Assembly: GCA_030427485.1 (NCBI GenBank)
Contig: JAUICG010000004.1
Location: 186,955 to 250,954 of the forward strand
Direction: 5' to 3'
From: Gammaproteobacteria bacterium
GTDB lineage: Bacteria; Pseudomonadota; Gammaproteobacteria; Pseudomonadales; Halieaceae
DNA: 64,000 nucleotides
In this document: positions 18,195 through 26,603 of the stretch, piece by piece
Layout: each line of letters opens with the position of its first letter
Numbering within the stretch: position 1 is the first letter of the stretch
The notes under the pieces: model-generated
What the model saw: only the letters and a program-made list of their open reading frames with translations
Told to the model about the DNA's origin: nothing
Database searches by the model: none
Translations under genes and position numbers: made by a program

Positions 18195-18770
18195 ATGGCA
18201 AAATTTACCTACGAAGAAATGAAACAGCACCTGGACAACTGGGTGGCGGCTAACCGTCTCGCCGGCGAGAAGGGTGAGGGATGGGACAAGATGCCCGACT
18301 TCTATACGGAGGACGCGGTATACAGCTGGAACTACGGCCCGGACTACGAATTTGTCGCGCGCGGGCACCAACAGCTGCGGGACTGGGCGTTTGGCAGTGA
18401 GATGGCGGGGCTGGACGGCTGGCGCTATCCCTACATTCGCACACTGATTGATCCGGAAAAAGGTGAAATCGTCGTGTTCTGGCGGCAGCAGGCGCCGGAA
18501 AATGACCCGGCAACCGGCAAACCCTATGAAATACTGGGCACTGGCGGCTCCTGGTTCCGCTACGCAGGCAATGGAAAGTGGAGTTGGCAGCGGGACTGGT
18601 TCGACCTCGGTAATGCCAGTAGCTGTTTTATCAAGATGATGGAGAACAAGCATCTGTCCGACGGGATGCTGGCGCGCATGGAGCGCCAGGCCCAGGGACT
18701 GCCCCCCGGCTGGGTCAAGCTGCAGGAATTCGACTGGCTTGCCACCATCGAGAATCCCGAGGACATGTAG
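18195..18770 (+). CDS. NTF2-fold (SnoaL-like) protein
   Basis: 191 residues. ATG 18195 is preferred, with GAAGGAG nine bases upstream. The pattern of an N-terminal helix followed by FYTEDAVYSWNYGPDYEFVARGHQQLRDWA is typical of the SnoaL/NTF2 cone fold, which includes ketosteroid isomerases, polyketide cyclases and limonene epoxide hydrolases. The family also contains non-catalytic members. It is the first gene after a palindromic operator array and precedes an SDR and the CYP51-ferredoxin gene, so an isomerase or hydratase role on a terpenoid ring is plausible but not shown. Confidence 0.75.
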   Translation: MAKFTYEEMKQHLDNWVAANRLAGEKGEGWDKMPDFYTEDAVYSWNYGPDYEFVARGHQQLRDWAFGSEMAGLDGWRYPYIRTLIDPEKGEIVVFWRQQAPENDPATGKPYEILGTGGSWFRYAGNGKWSWQRDWFDLGNASSCFIKMMENKHLSDGMLARMERQAQGLPPGWVKLQEFDWLATIENPEDM

Positions 18771-18832
18771 CCTGGCGGGCGAGACAAGGCCGTTAAGCGT
18801 TCATTCAACCACCGTATCGGGATTCATGGAAC

Positions 18833-19720
18833 ATGCCGGTTCTGCAAGGTAAGAATGCCGTTGTTACCGGTTCCAGCATGGGAATCGGGCGGGCGGTTGC
18901 TGTCGAGTTGGCGGCGCACGGCGCCAACCTGGTGCTCAACAGCAGTGCCAGCGGCGATGCCCTGGCACAGGTCCTTGCGGATGTGCGCAGTGCCGGGTCG
19001 CGGGCCGTCAGCTGTCCGGGGTCTGTGGCCGATGAGAAGCTGGCTCGGTCGCTGGTGGAGCGCTGCGTCGAGGAGTTCGGTTCCATCGATATACTGGTGA
19101 ATGTCGCGGGTATTGTCGAACCCCCGGGCAGTTCCATCCTGACGATAGAAACCGAAGACTGGCTCAGGCAGATTGATGTTCATCTCAACGGTACGTTTTA
19201 TACCTGTCGTGCCGCCGCCCGTCACATGGTCGGGCAGGGGCACGGCAGTATTGTCAACACCTGCTCGCACGCATTGCTGGGAACGTTCGGCGGAACCGGC
19301 TACGCAGCGGCCAAGGGCGGTGTCTACAGTCTGAGTCTCACGCTGGCGCAGGACCTTCGGGCGCACGGCATCCGCGTGAATGCGATCTGTCCGGGGGCGG
19401 CTTCCCGGATGTCGACTGGCCCGGATTTCGAGGCGCATATCGACGGACTGCACCGGCGCGGAATCCTTGATGACGGTATGCGCGAGGCTTCGCTGAATCC
19501 CGCGCCGCCTGAATTTGCAGCGCCGGCCTATGCACTGTTGGCCAGTGAGCTGTCCGCCGGTATCACCGGGCGGCTGTTTTCGGTTGCTGGAGGCTACCTC
19601 GGTGAATTCAGCGGGCTCCAGGAGCGGCTGCTCGCTTATAAAGACCATTCGGGCGGGGAGAAATGGGAGCTCGCGGCCCTCGCCGCGGAGTTGCACAGGT
19701 CTCTCGCGCAGGAGAGTTAA
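18833..19720 (+). CDS. Short-chain dehydrogenase/reductase
   Basis: 295 residues. Cofactor motif TGSSMGIG at 12-19, NVAG strand (ILVNVAGIVEP), catalytic S145, Y157 and K161 (YAAAK), and IRVNAICPGAA after the active site: a classical SDR of the FabG-like kind. The ribosome site is weak (ATGGAAC just before ATG 18833). It lies 68 bases before the CYP51-ferredoxin gene in the same direction. An SDR gene also adjoins cyp51 in Mycobacterium tuberculosis, which supports an alcohol/ketone step on a sterol-like substrate. Confidence 0.88.
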   Translation: MPVLQGKNAVVTGSSMGIGRAVAVELAAHGANLVLNSSASGDALAQVLADVRSAGSRAVSCPGSVADEKLARSLVERCVEEFGSIDILVNVAGIVEPPGSSILTIETEDWLRQIDVHLNGTFYTCRAAARHMVGQGHGSIVNTCSHALLGTFGGTGYAAAKGGVYSLSLTLAQDLRAHGIRVNAICPGAASRMSTGPDFEAHIDGLHRRGILDDGMREASLNPAPPEFAAPAYALLASELSAGITGRLFSVAGGYLGEFSGLQERLLAYKDHSGGEKWELAALAAELHRSLAQES

Positions 19721-19788
19721 CAGATCGATTGGAATGGCGTGAACCGGGCTGCGAGTCAGGTTCAGGTCTCAACCTGGAGGGTACACCT

Positions 19789-21423
19789 ATGAGTTCGAAG
19801 ACAGACACGGCGGAATTGGTACACAAGGGGGGAAAGGAGGCTCCCGTGCTTTCCGGGGCGGATGCGCAGTACGGTCACCTGGACGAATTGCGTGAAAAGC
19901 CCACGGCGCTGATGCAACGCGTGGCGGATGAACTGGGCGAAATCGGCGAGCTGAATTTCGCCGGTAACCGCGTCGTCATGATGATGGGCGAGGCCCAGGA
20001 AACCTTTTTCCGGGCCAGCGATGAGCAACTCGACCAGGCCGAGGCCTACCCGTTCATGACGCCCGTATTTGGCGAGGGCGTGGTGTTTGACGCGACGCCG
20101 GAGGAGCGCAAGAAAGCGCTGAAGAACCAATCGCTGCGCGGAGACTTCATGAAGGGTCACGCCGCCACGATCGCCAGCGAGGTGCAGGCGGCGATGGGCA
20201 AGCTCGACGATGAGGGCGAGATCGACCTGCTGGATTTTTTCTCCGAGCTGACGCTGTATACCTCCAGCGCCTGCCTGATAGGCAAGGAGTTCCGACAGGA
20301 ACTGACGCCGGAGTACTTCAAGGTCTTTTACGATCTTGAGAAAGGTACCGACGCCATGGCGTATGTGGACCCACACGCCGACCTGCCGGTGTTCCAGGCG
20401 CGGGACAAGGCGCGCGCGCGGCTGGTCGAGTTGCTGGAGGGGGTGTTCGAGCGACGCGACGCCGATGAAAACAAAACCATGGAACTGTTCGATTTTCTCC
20501 TTACGTTCAAGGATGAAAACGGCGAGCTTATGTACTCGGTCGACAAGATTACCGGCATGTTCATATCCATGATGTTTGCGGGACACCATACCACCAGCGG
20601 CACGGCTGCATGGACCCTGATTGAACTTCTCAAGAATCCGGATGTGCTGGCTGGCGTCGTTGAAGAACTGGATGAACTCTACGCCGACGGCAGGGATGTG
20701 AGCCACCAGGCGCTGCGCGAAATTCCCAGACTGGAGAGCTCGATCAAGGAAGCCCTGCGCCTGCACCCGCCCCTTATCCTGTTGATGCGCAAGGTGATGT
20801 ACGATTTTCATTACAAGGACTACACCGTGCCGGCCGGCAAGCTCGTGGGTGTCTCGCCGTCCGTGTCCAATCGCATGCCGGAATGCTTCCCCAATCCGGA
20901 CGCCTTCGACCCTACCCGCTATACCGGGGACCGCGCTGAAGACAAACAGTTGTTCTCCTGGATACCCTTTGGCGCGGGTCGCCATCGCTGCGTGGGCGCG
21001 GCGTTCGCGATGATGCAGCTGAAGGCCATCTTCAGCGATTTATTGCGCAACTTCGAGTTTGAGCTGACCCAGCCTGCGGAAAGCTATCGCAACGATGAAA
21101 CCAAAATGGTGATTCAACTGATGCAACCCTGCAAGGCGCGCTATCGCAGGCGCAAGCCGGCAGCGACCGCAAACACCTCGAAGGAGTCAGTCGCCCTGGA
21201 TACCACCCGTCCACAGGCGAGTTTTACCATCGAAATTGACCGTGATCTCTGTCAAAGTCACGCTGTCTGTGTGAGTGAAGCGCCGGAGGTCTTTTCCCTC
21301 AATGAAGACAAACAGGTTGTGATAGCTTCCGATATCAGCGGAGCGGACACCCACGCTATCGACATGGCGGTGAAGTTTTGTCCGACGGGCGCTCTGACGC
21401 TGAAACCGGTCGGCAAGCGCTAG
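19789..21423 (+). CDS. cyp51: CYP51-type sterol 14alpha-demethylase fused to a ferredoxin
   Basis: 544 residues from ATG 19789 behind TGGAGGG. Residues 1-455 are a P450 with the CYP51 B' signature (AYPFMTPVFGEGVVFDA, 86-102), I-helix AGHHTTS (264-270), ExxR E321-R324 and heme loop FGAGRHRCVG (394-403, ligand C401). From memory, many segments are nearly identical to Mycobacterium tuberculosis CYP51. A Thr/Ser/Ala-rich linker (456-478) leads to a ferredoxin with C488-x2-H491-x2-C494 and C531-P, the [3Fe-4S] pattern. The same fusion is known in Methylococcus capsulatus. CYP51 removes the sterol 14alpha-methyl as formate. No squalene epoxidase or oxidosqualene cyclase gene is in the window, so the substrate may come from outside. 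Confidence 0.93.
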   Translation: MSSKTDTAELVHKGGKEAPVLSGADAQYGHLDELREKPTALMQRVADELGEIGELNFAGNRVVMMMGEAQETFFRASDEQLDQAEAYPFMTPVFGEGVVFDATPEERKKALKNQSLRGDFMKGHAATIASEVQAAMGKLDDEGEIDLLDFFSELTLYTSSACLIGKEFRQELTPEYFKVFYDLEKGTDAMAYVDPHADLPVFQARDKARARLVELLEGVFERRDADENKTMELFDFLLTFKDENGELMYSVDKITGMFISMMFAGHHTTSGTAAWTLIELLKNPDVLAGVVEELDELYADGRDVSHQALREIPRLESSIKEALRLHPPLILLMRKVMYDFHYKDYTVPAGKLVGVSPSVSNRMPECFPNPDAFDPTRYTGDRAEDKQLFSWIPFGAGRHRCVGAAFAMMQLKAIFSDLLRNFEFELTQPAESYRNDETKMVIQLMQPCKARYRRRKPAATANTSKESVALDTTRPQASFTIEIDRDLCQSHAVCVSEAPEVFSLNEDKQVVIASDISGADTHAIDMAVKFCPTGALTLKPVGKR

Positions 21424-21518
21424 CTCAGGCAGGGCGGCGGTTCTCCGCCGGGCGCGCTGTAATCGCGAGAAGCTACAGCGCGCTGCTGTATACTATTGAA
21501 CGAATAATAGGGAGGCGG

Positions 21519-22541
21519 ATGAAGGTATTTGTAACAGGCGGGTCCGGATTTGTCGGGGCCCACACCACTATGGCACTGCTGGATGCAGGCCACGCGGTTC
21601 GCCTGCTGGTCCGGGACAAAGCGAAAGCATCCAGTTATTTCTCCGCGCGAGGCTACCACATCGATGATTACGTGGTGGCCGATATGTGTGATACCGCGAA
21701 AGTCGTCGAGGCCATGGGTGGTTGCGACGCATTCTTTCACGCGGCAGCCATGGTCAGTATCGACGCGGGAAAGGCGGAGGAAGTACGCCGGACCAATCAG
21801 GGAACGATACGTGAATTGATGCAGGGGGCGCTCGACAGGGGCATCAGCAATATTGTGTATGTATCCAGCCTGATCGCGCTCTTCTCGCCCGGAGTGAGCG
21901 CCCTTGACGAGAGTGCGGCACTGGGAAGCCTGTCCAGTCCGTACGCAGCGTCCAAGCGGGAGTGTGACGCCTATGTCAGGGAGTTACAGGCACAGGGCGC
22001 CCCGATACAGATTACTTACGCCAGCGGTGTGTTCGGCCCCGACGACCCGAAACTGAGCGAGAGCAACGAAGCGCTGATCTCATTCCTGTCGATGATTCCG
22101 ATCACGCGGAGCGGGATCCAGTGCGTGGATGTCCGGGATGTCGCGGTCGCTCACCGTTATCTCCTCGAGAATCCGGTGTCCCCCGGGAACGACAATAGCG
22201 GTGCCCGCTACATCCTGGGCGGGCATTTCTATACCTGGACGGAATTTCACGCACTGATCTGCGAGATCACCGGGCGGACCATCAGCCACCCGCGCATACC
22301 GGGCGTTGTTCTCAGGGCAATGGGGCGCCTGCTTGATTTTGTGCGAAGATTTCGGCCTGTCGGTGGCCCGATGACGGCCGAATCCATGCAGGTATGCACG
22401 CGATTTCCGATTGCGGATTCCGGCAAGATACAGCGGTTTGCCGGGTTGGACTTCCGGCCGGGGAGAGAAACGTTTACCGACACCCTCGCCTGGCTTGCCG
22501 AGGCGGGTCACATTAAACCCCGGTGGGCGGGTCTGGACTGA
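21519..22541 (+). CDS. NAD-dependent epimerase/3beta-HSD-like extended SDR
   Basis: 340 residues. ATG 21519 is chosen because GGGAGGCGG lies directly before it and the Rossmann motif TGGSGFVG (6-13) begins at once. Catalytic Y142 and K146 in YAASK, with YVSS before it. The layout is that of the dihydroflavonol reductase/3beta-hydroxysteroid dehydrogenase group. It is 95 bases after the CYP51-ferredoxin gene. A close paralogue (same length, same YVSSL and GPDDPxLSES segments) is encoded at 47969-49009. Oxidation of a sterol 3-hydroxyl or a C4-decarboxylation is a reasonable guess. Confidence 0.87.
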   Translation: MKVFVTGGSGFVGAHTTMALLDAGHAVRLLVRDKAKASSYFSARGYHIDDYVVADMCDTAKVVEAMGGCDAFFHAAAMVSIDAGKAEEVRRTNQGTIRELMQGALDRGISNIVYVSSLIALFSPGVSALDESAALGSLSSPYAASKRECDAYVRELQAQGAPIQITYASGVFGPDDPKLSESNEALISFLSMIPITRSGIQCVDVRDVAVAHRYLLENPVSPGNDNSGARYILGGHFYTWTEFHALICEITGRTISHPRIPGVVLRAMGRLLDFVRRFRPVGGPMTAESMQVCTRFPIADSGKIQRFAGLDFRPGRETFTDTLAWLAEAGHIKPRWAGLD

Positions 22542-22588
22542 GACATTCCGTCCAGGTTGGGGTCGGTATTGTCGGTAGAGGGCTGCAT

Positions 22589-24148
22589 ATGAAACATCGA
22601 ACTGCGCGCACGAAACTCCACCCTGTGCACATCGCAGCAGGCGTCGCGTTGGCCTCCATCGCGCTGCACTCACTCGGCGGGCAGACGTATTCCCCGGGCG
22701 GCTGGCCGACCCTGCACCAGGATGCCGGTAATCGACGGGCGGTGGAGACCGCTGTGGACAATCGGCAGTACCAGACATGGCAGGCACTGGCGGGTGCTAC
22801 TGTGCTCACGGCACCGACCACAAGTCCCGATGGCCAGCGGATCTATGTGACGACGGGCCAGGCCGCCGGCAAGAGTAATCTCCATGCCTACTCCATCCAG
22901 GGCGAGCTATTGTGGCAGGCGGAACCCTGGCACACAGCGAGTGACAGTCTGGACCCGTGCGCGGTTTTGTCGAGCCCGATCATCGATCGCGCCGGAGATA
23001 TCTATATTGGCGATTGCAACCAGCTTTACGCCTTCACTCCCGACGGTGCCATCAAGTGGGTGATCGATCTGCCTGCTGCGCAGGCGCTGGACTGGAAGCC
23101 CGCCGGTGAACATCCGGTGAATGCCCTCACCACCGCGGCTTTCACCGCCGATGGCGACATCCTGGGCGTTACCAATTTTGGGGATGTCATCGTCGTTGAG
23201 CGCAGCTCGGGCAGGCAGCTCAACCAGCCCTACCGATTGCCGGGGCGGATTCCGCCCTATTCTACCGTGGTGCCATTGCCGGACACCTTGTTTGACAGGG
23301 GTATGATGGACCCTGACTTCAAGGAGTGGGCCTGGCAGCTGATTTTTGGCGGTAACATGCGCTCTGCCAACACGCCCGCCGTGGCAGGCAACGGCCGCGT
23401 GTTCGTGGTGGGCAGCGCCAGCACTGAAGGCATGGGCGCGCTGTACGGTCTGGAGCTGATTCGCGGCGAACAGGGATTGCGCGTTGAAGAGGCCTTCATC
23501 ACCGAAATAGGGCTGGGCAGTGGGTCCAGTCCGGCCTTGTCGCCCGACGAGCACCAGGTTTATGTCAGTGATGAGGAAGGTTGGTTCTACGCACTCGATG
23601 CGCAGACGGGTGAAATCACGTGGCAGGTACAAACCAGGGCGGCGGCCGGGGCGGCCGGCGTCGACGACGATGGGACCATTTACGCATTGCAGGCGAACGC
23701 GCCCGCGGTGATAGCGATCAGCGCGCTGGGAAAAGTGCTCTGGCAGAGTGACCTCGGCGAGCAGTCGCGGCAACTGCCTTCCTCCTGGCTGCTGGGAGAC
23801 CCGGTGGCCGTCGGTAACGGCAATCCGACCATTACCGGGGATGCGATACTGGTGCCGGTAATCTATGGTTACAAGGTGCCGGGCCTGACCTTCAACCTGC
23901 CGGTGAAATCCACGGTCGCTGCGCTCGACAAGAACACCGGCCGGGGCGCGGGCGATATCGTGAGCTTGCCTGATGATTCTTCCGGCATTACCGCGGTGCT
24001 GCCCGATGGCACTATCGTCAATAGTCTCGGTGCCGCGCTGACGTCATCGATCAGCCCGTTAAAAGCCATTGCCGATCTGGTGCTGCCCGGCGAGTTGGTG
24101 ATGCTGGAGCCAGTGGGAGGGATACAGGTTGCCATTCCGGAATCCTGA
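22589..24148 (+). CDS. PQQ-repeat beta-propeller protein, exported
   Basis: 519 residues. ATG 22589 has GTAGAGGG upstream. Residues 12-32 form a signal peptide or anchor (HIAAGVALASIALHSLGG). Then come repeated blades of the quinoprotein kind: WPTLHQDAGNRR, LYAFTPDGAIKWVIDLP, VYVSDEEGWFYALDAQTGEITWQV, IYALQANAPAVIAISALGKVLWQSDL. No clear PQQ-binding or heme c motif is visible, so it may be a scaffold or binding protein and not a dehydrogenase. It follows the 3beta-HSD-like gene by 47 bases and precedes a lipoprotein gene, all rightward. Confidence 0.8.
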   Translation: MKHRTARTKLHPVHIAAGVALASIALHSLGGQTYSPGGWPTLHQDAGNRRAVETAVDNRQYQTWQALAGATVLTAPTTSPDGQRIYVTTGQAAGKSNLHAYSIQGELLWQAEPWHTASDSLDPCAVLSSPIIDRAGDIYIGDCNQLYAFTPDGAIKWVIDLPAAQALDWKPAGEHPVNALTTAAFTADGDILGVTNFGDVIVVERSSGRQLNQPYRLPGRIPPYSTVVPLPDTLFDRGMMDPDFKEWAWQLIFGGNMRSANTPAVAGNGRVFVVGSASTEGMGALYGLELIRGEQGLRVEEAFITEIGLGSGSSPALSPDEHQVYVSDEEGWFYALDAQTGEITWQVQTRAAAGAAGVDDDGTIYALQANAPAVIAISALGKVLWQSDLGEQSRQLPSSWLLGDPVAVGNGNPTITGDAILVPVIYGYKVPGLTFNLPVKSTVAALDKNTGRGAGDIVSLPDDSSGITAVLPDGTIVNSLGAALTSSISPLKAIADLVLPGELVMLEPVGGIQVAIPES

Positions 24149-24204
24149 CATCGCGCCGCGCCTGAACCGGTGCCCGCTCGATTAGAGCGTCAAGGGAACT
24201 GCAG

Positions 24205-26136
24205 ATGTCTACATGCCATGCAATGTCTCGTCTCTGGCGATTTCGCGGCGCAGCGCACAGGCTTTGCCGCCGCGCGCTGGGAATGGCGGCTATCGGGATC
24301 ACCGTCGTCGCCTGCGGTCCGGTCGAGGATCCTGGCCTGTACCCCGAGTTCAACCCCGAAACCGCCGCTCCGATAGCGGAGAAAAAAACCAGCCAGTTCA
24401 ACCCGCAGCGCAGCCTCTACTGGGGTGACCTGCATATCCACACCAGCTATTCCACCGATGCCTGGACCATGGGTGTACGGGCGACACCCGATGACGCGTA
24501 TACTTTTACCCGGGGTGGCGAGATCGAGCATGCGGGAGGGTATGGGATAAAGTTGAAGCGCCCACTGGACTTTGCCGCGGTGACCGATCACTCGGAATAC
24601 CTCGGCCTGCTGCGCGCCACCAACCCCGACTTGCCGCTGAGTGCGCGCAGCTTCAGGGAGCGCATGCAAAACGATGGCAAGCTGCGCAATACCATCGCGT
24701 TTCTACGCACCGCGCTTGGATTCGATCTCAAGGATGTGGAGAAGGACGGATGGGAGCAGTTCACCGAGAGCGCCTGGCGGGACACGATTGCGGCGGCTGA
24801 ACGCAATAACCTGCCGGGGCAGTTTACGGCGTTCGTGGGCTACGAGTGGAGCTCCGCTCCTGACAAAGACAACCTGCACCGCAACGTCATCTATCGCGGA
24901 TCCGAGGTGCCAACCATTCCCTACAGCTCTCTGAACTCCGAGGATCCCCGGGACCTCTGGGAGGAACTGGAGCGCCAGCGCCAGCGGGGAATGCAGGTGT
25001 TCGCCATTCCGCACAACGGTAACGCGAGTAATGGCAGGATGTACGACTCGGTAATGTTTGACGGCTCGGCAATGAGCGCCGACTACGCCGCAACCCGGAT
25101 GAAGAACGAACCCCTCAGCGAGATCTACCAGGTCAAGGGGTCCTCGGAAACGCACCCGCAATTGTCTCCGGAAGACGCGTTTGCAGGGTTTGAAATCGTT
25201 GATGCGAGATTGGCCCAGGAGGGGGATTTTTCCGAACCGAAAGGCAGTTACGCACGGGATGCCCTGCGCACTGGTATCGAGATGTCCCACACCGAGGGCT
25301 TCAACCCCTACCGGTTTGGCGTTATTGGCAGCTCTGATGGCCACAATGGGAGTTCGCCGGTGGAAGAAGACAATTATCACGGCAAGCTACCGCTCCTCGA
25401 TGGCAGCGCGGCCACACGCTTGAGGACCAATATGTATATTCCTCGCGACATGCCGGGCGGTACGCCCTGGGGGGCGGCGGGCCTGGCTGCGGTGTGGGCC
25501 GAGGAGAATACCCGCGCGTCCCTGTTTGACGCCATGCTGCGCAAAGAAACCTACGCGACGTCCGGCACCAGAATAACAGTGCGTTTTTTCGGGGGGTGGG
25601 GTTTTGAGCAGGCGCTTTTCCAGCAGGGTGACTGGGTGGCCACTGCCGAACAAAGTGGCGTGCCGATGGGCGGTGTATTGCCCTTATCCGACGACACGGG
25701 TGGTGCGCAGGAGCAGGTGCCGACATTCGCCGTATGGGCCATGCGCGATCCTGACAGCGGCAACCTGGACCGAATCCAGATCGTCAAAGCCTGGATAGAT
25801 GATGACGGCCTGTCTCGAGAGAAAGTTCACGATGTGGCCTGGTCGGGAGACCGTAAACCGGATCGCAACGGCCACCTGCCTGTCGTCGGCAATACCGTGA
25901 AAGTCGCCGAGGCCAGCTATACCAATACCATCGGTGCTGAACAGTTGTCGGTAGTGTGGCGCGACGTCGAGTTTGATCCATCCCGGGAAGCCCTTTATTA
26001 CGCCCGGGTGATTGAAATTCCGACGCCGCGTTGGTCTACTTACGATGCAAAATTACTGGGTATAGAGGCTCCCGAGCCTGCCTCCCTGCAGGAGCGTGCG
26101 GTGACCTCGGCGATATGGTATCAACCGAAGTCGTGA
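24205..26136 (+). CDS. DUF3604 lipoprotein (PHP-like metal-dependent family)
   Basis: 643 residues with AAGGGA upstream of ATG 24205. A lipobox, ITVVAC, places the acylated cysteine at residue 37. The DUF3604 start LYWGDLHIHTSYSTD has the metal-type H77-x-H79, followed by FAAVTDHSEYLGLL and IGSSDGHNG, as in PHP-like phosphoesterase folds. The family is common in marine bacteria and its substrate is unknown. The last 22 bases overlap the start of the formate dehydrogenase gene fdsG, so the two may share a transcript. Confidence 0.86.
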   Translation: MSTCHAMSRLWRFRGAAHRLCRRALGMAAIGITVVACGPVEDPGLYPEFNPETAAPIAEKKTSQFNPQRSLYWGDLHIHTSYSTDAWTMGVRATPDDAYTFTRGGEIEHAGGYGIKLKRPLDFAAVTDHSEYLGLLRATNPDLPLSARSFRERMQNDGKLRNTIAFLRTALGFDLKDVEKDGWEQFTESAWRDTIAAAERNNLPGQFTAFVGYEWSSAPDKDNLHRNVIYRGSEVPTIPYSSLNSEDPRDLWEELERQRQRGMQVFAIPHNGNASNGRMYDSVMFDGSAMSADYAATRMKNEPLSEIYQVKGSSETHPQLSPEDAFAGFEIVDARLAQEGDFSEPKGSYARDALRTGIEMSHTEGFNPYRFGVIGSSDGHNGSSPVEEDNYHGKLPLLDGSAATRLRTNMYIPRDMPGGTPWGAAGLAAVWAEENTRASLFDAMLRKETYATSGTRITVRFFGGWGFEQALFQQGDWVATAEQSGVPMGGVLPLSDDTGGAQEQVPTFAVWAMRDPDSGNLDRIQIVKAWIDDDGLSREKVHDVAWSGDRKPDRNGHLPVVGNTVKVAEASYTNTIGAEQLSVVWRDVEFDPSREALYYARVIEIPTPRWSTYDAKLLGIEAPEPASLQERAVTSAIWYQPKS

Positions 26137-26603
26137 CTATTGACGAGGTAATTGCAGCACACGCCCCCGATCGCGGACGCAAGCCCGGCGAATTGCTCGC
26201 CACCCTGCACGCGGTGCAGTCCGAACTGGGCTGCCTGCCTCGCGACGTACTGGACCGGGTCGCCGCACACTGCAACCTGTCCCGCGCTGAAGTTCACGGT
26301 GTCATGAGCTTTTATCCCGATTTTCGCACTTCACCGGGCGGTCGCCACGTGATCCAGATCTGTCGCGCCGAGGCCTGCCAGGCGATGGGCGCAGCGGCAC
26401 TTGAACGGTACGTTCGCGCGCTGCTGCAGGTCGATTACGGCGAAACCACCGCCGACGGGTCGATTAGCCTGCAGCCGGTCTACTGCCTGGGAAATTGCGC
26501 TTGCGCGCCCTCGGTACGTATTGGTGATCGCGTCCACGGCCGCGTGGACGCCGCGCGCCTGGAGCGACTGGTGGCGAATGTGCGACAGGGAGAAGGGGAG
26601 TAA
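26115..26603 (+). CDS. fdsG: NAD-dependent formate dehydrogenase gamma subunit
   Basis: 162 residues, NuoE-like. ATG 26115 lies inside the end of the DUF3604 gene; a GTG at 26130 is an alternative. The thioredoxin-like [2Fe-2S] ligands are C83, C88 (CRAEAC) and C124, C128 (CLGNC), the classical four-cysteine pattern. The N-terminal helical part (LLATLHAVQSELGCLP) fits the family. It passes electrons between the molybdenum subunit and the NADH-binding subunit in the soluble cytoplasmic complex. The stop overlaps the start of fdsB (TAATG). Confidence 0.92.
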   Translation: MVSTEVVTIDEVIAAHAPDRGRKPGELLATLHAVQSELGCLPRDVLDRVAAHCNLSRAEVHGVMSFYPDFRTSPGGRHVIQICRAEACQAMGAAALERYVRALLQVDYGETTADGSISLQPVYCLGNCACAPSVRIGDRVHGRVDAARLERLVANVRQGEGE

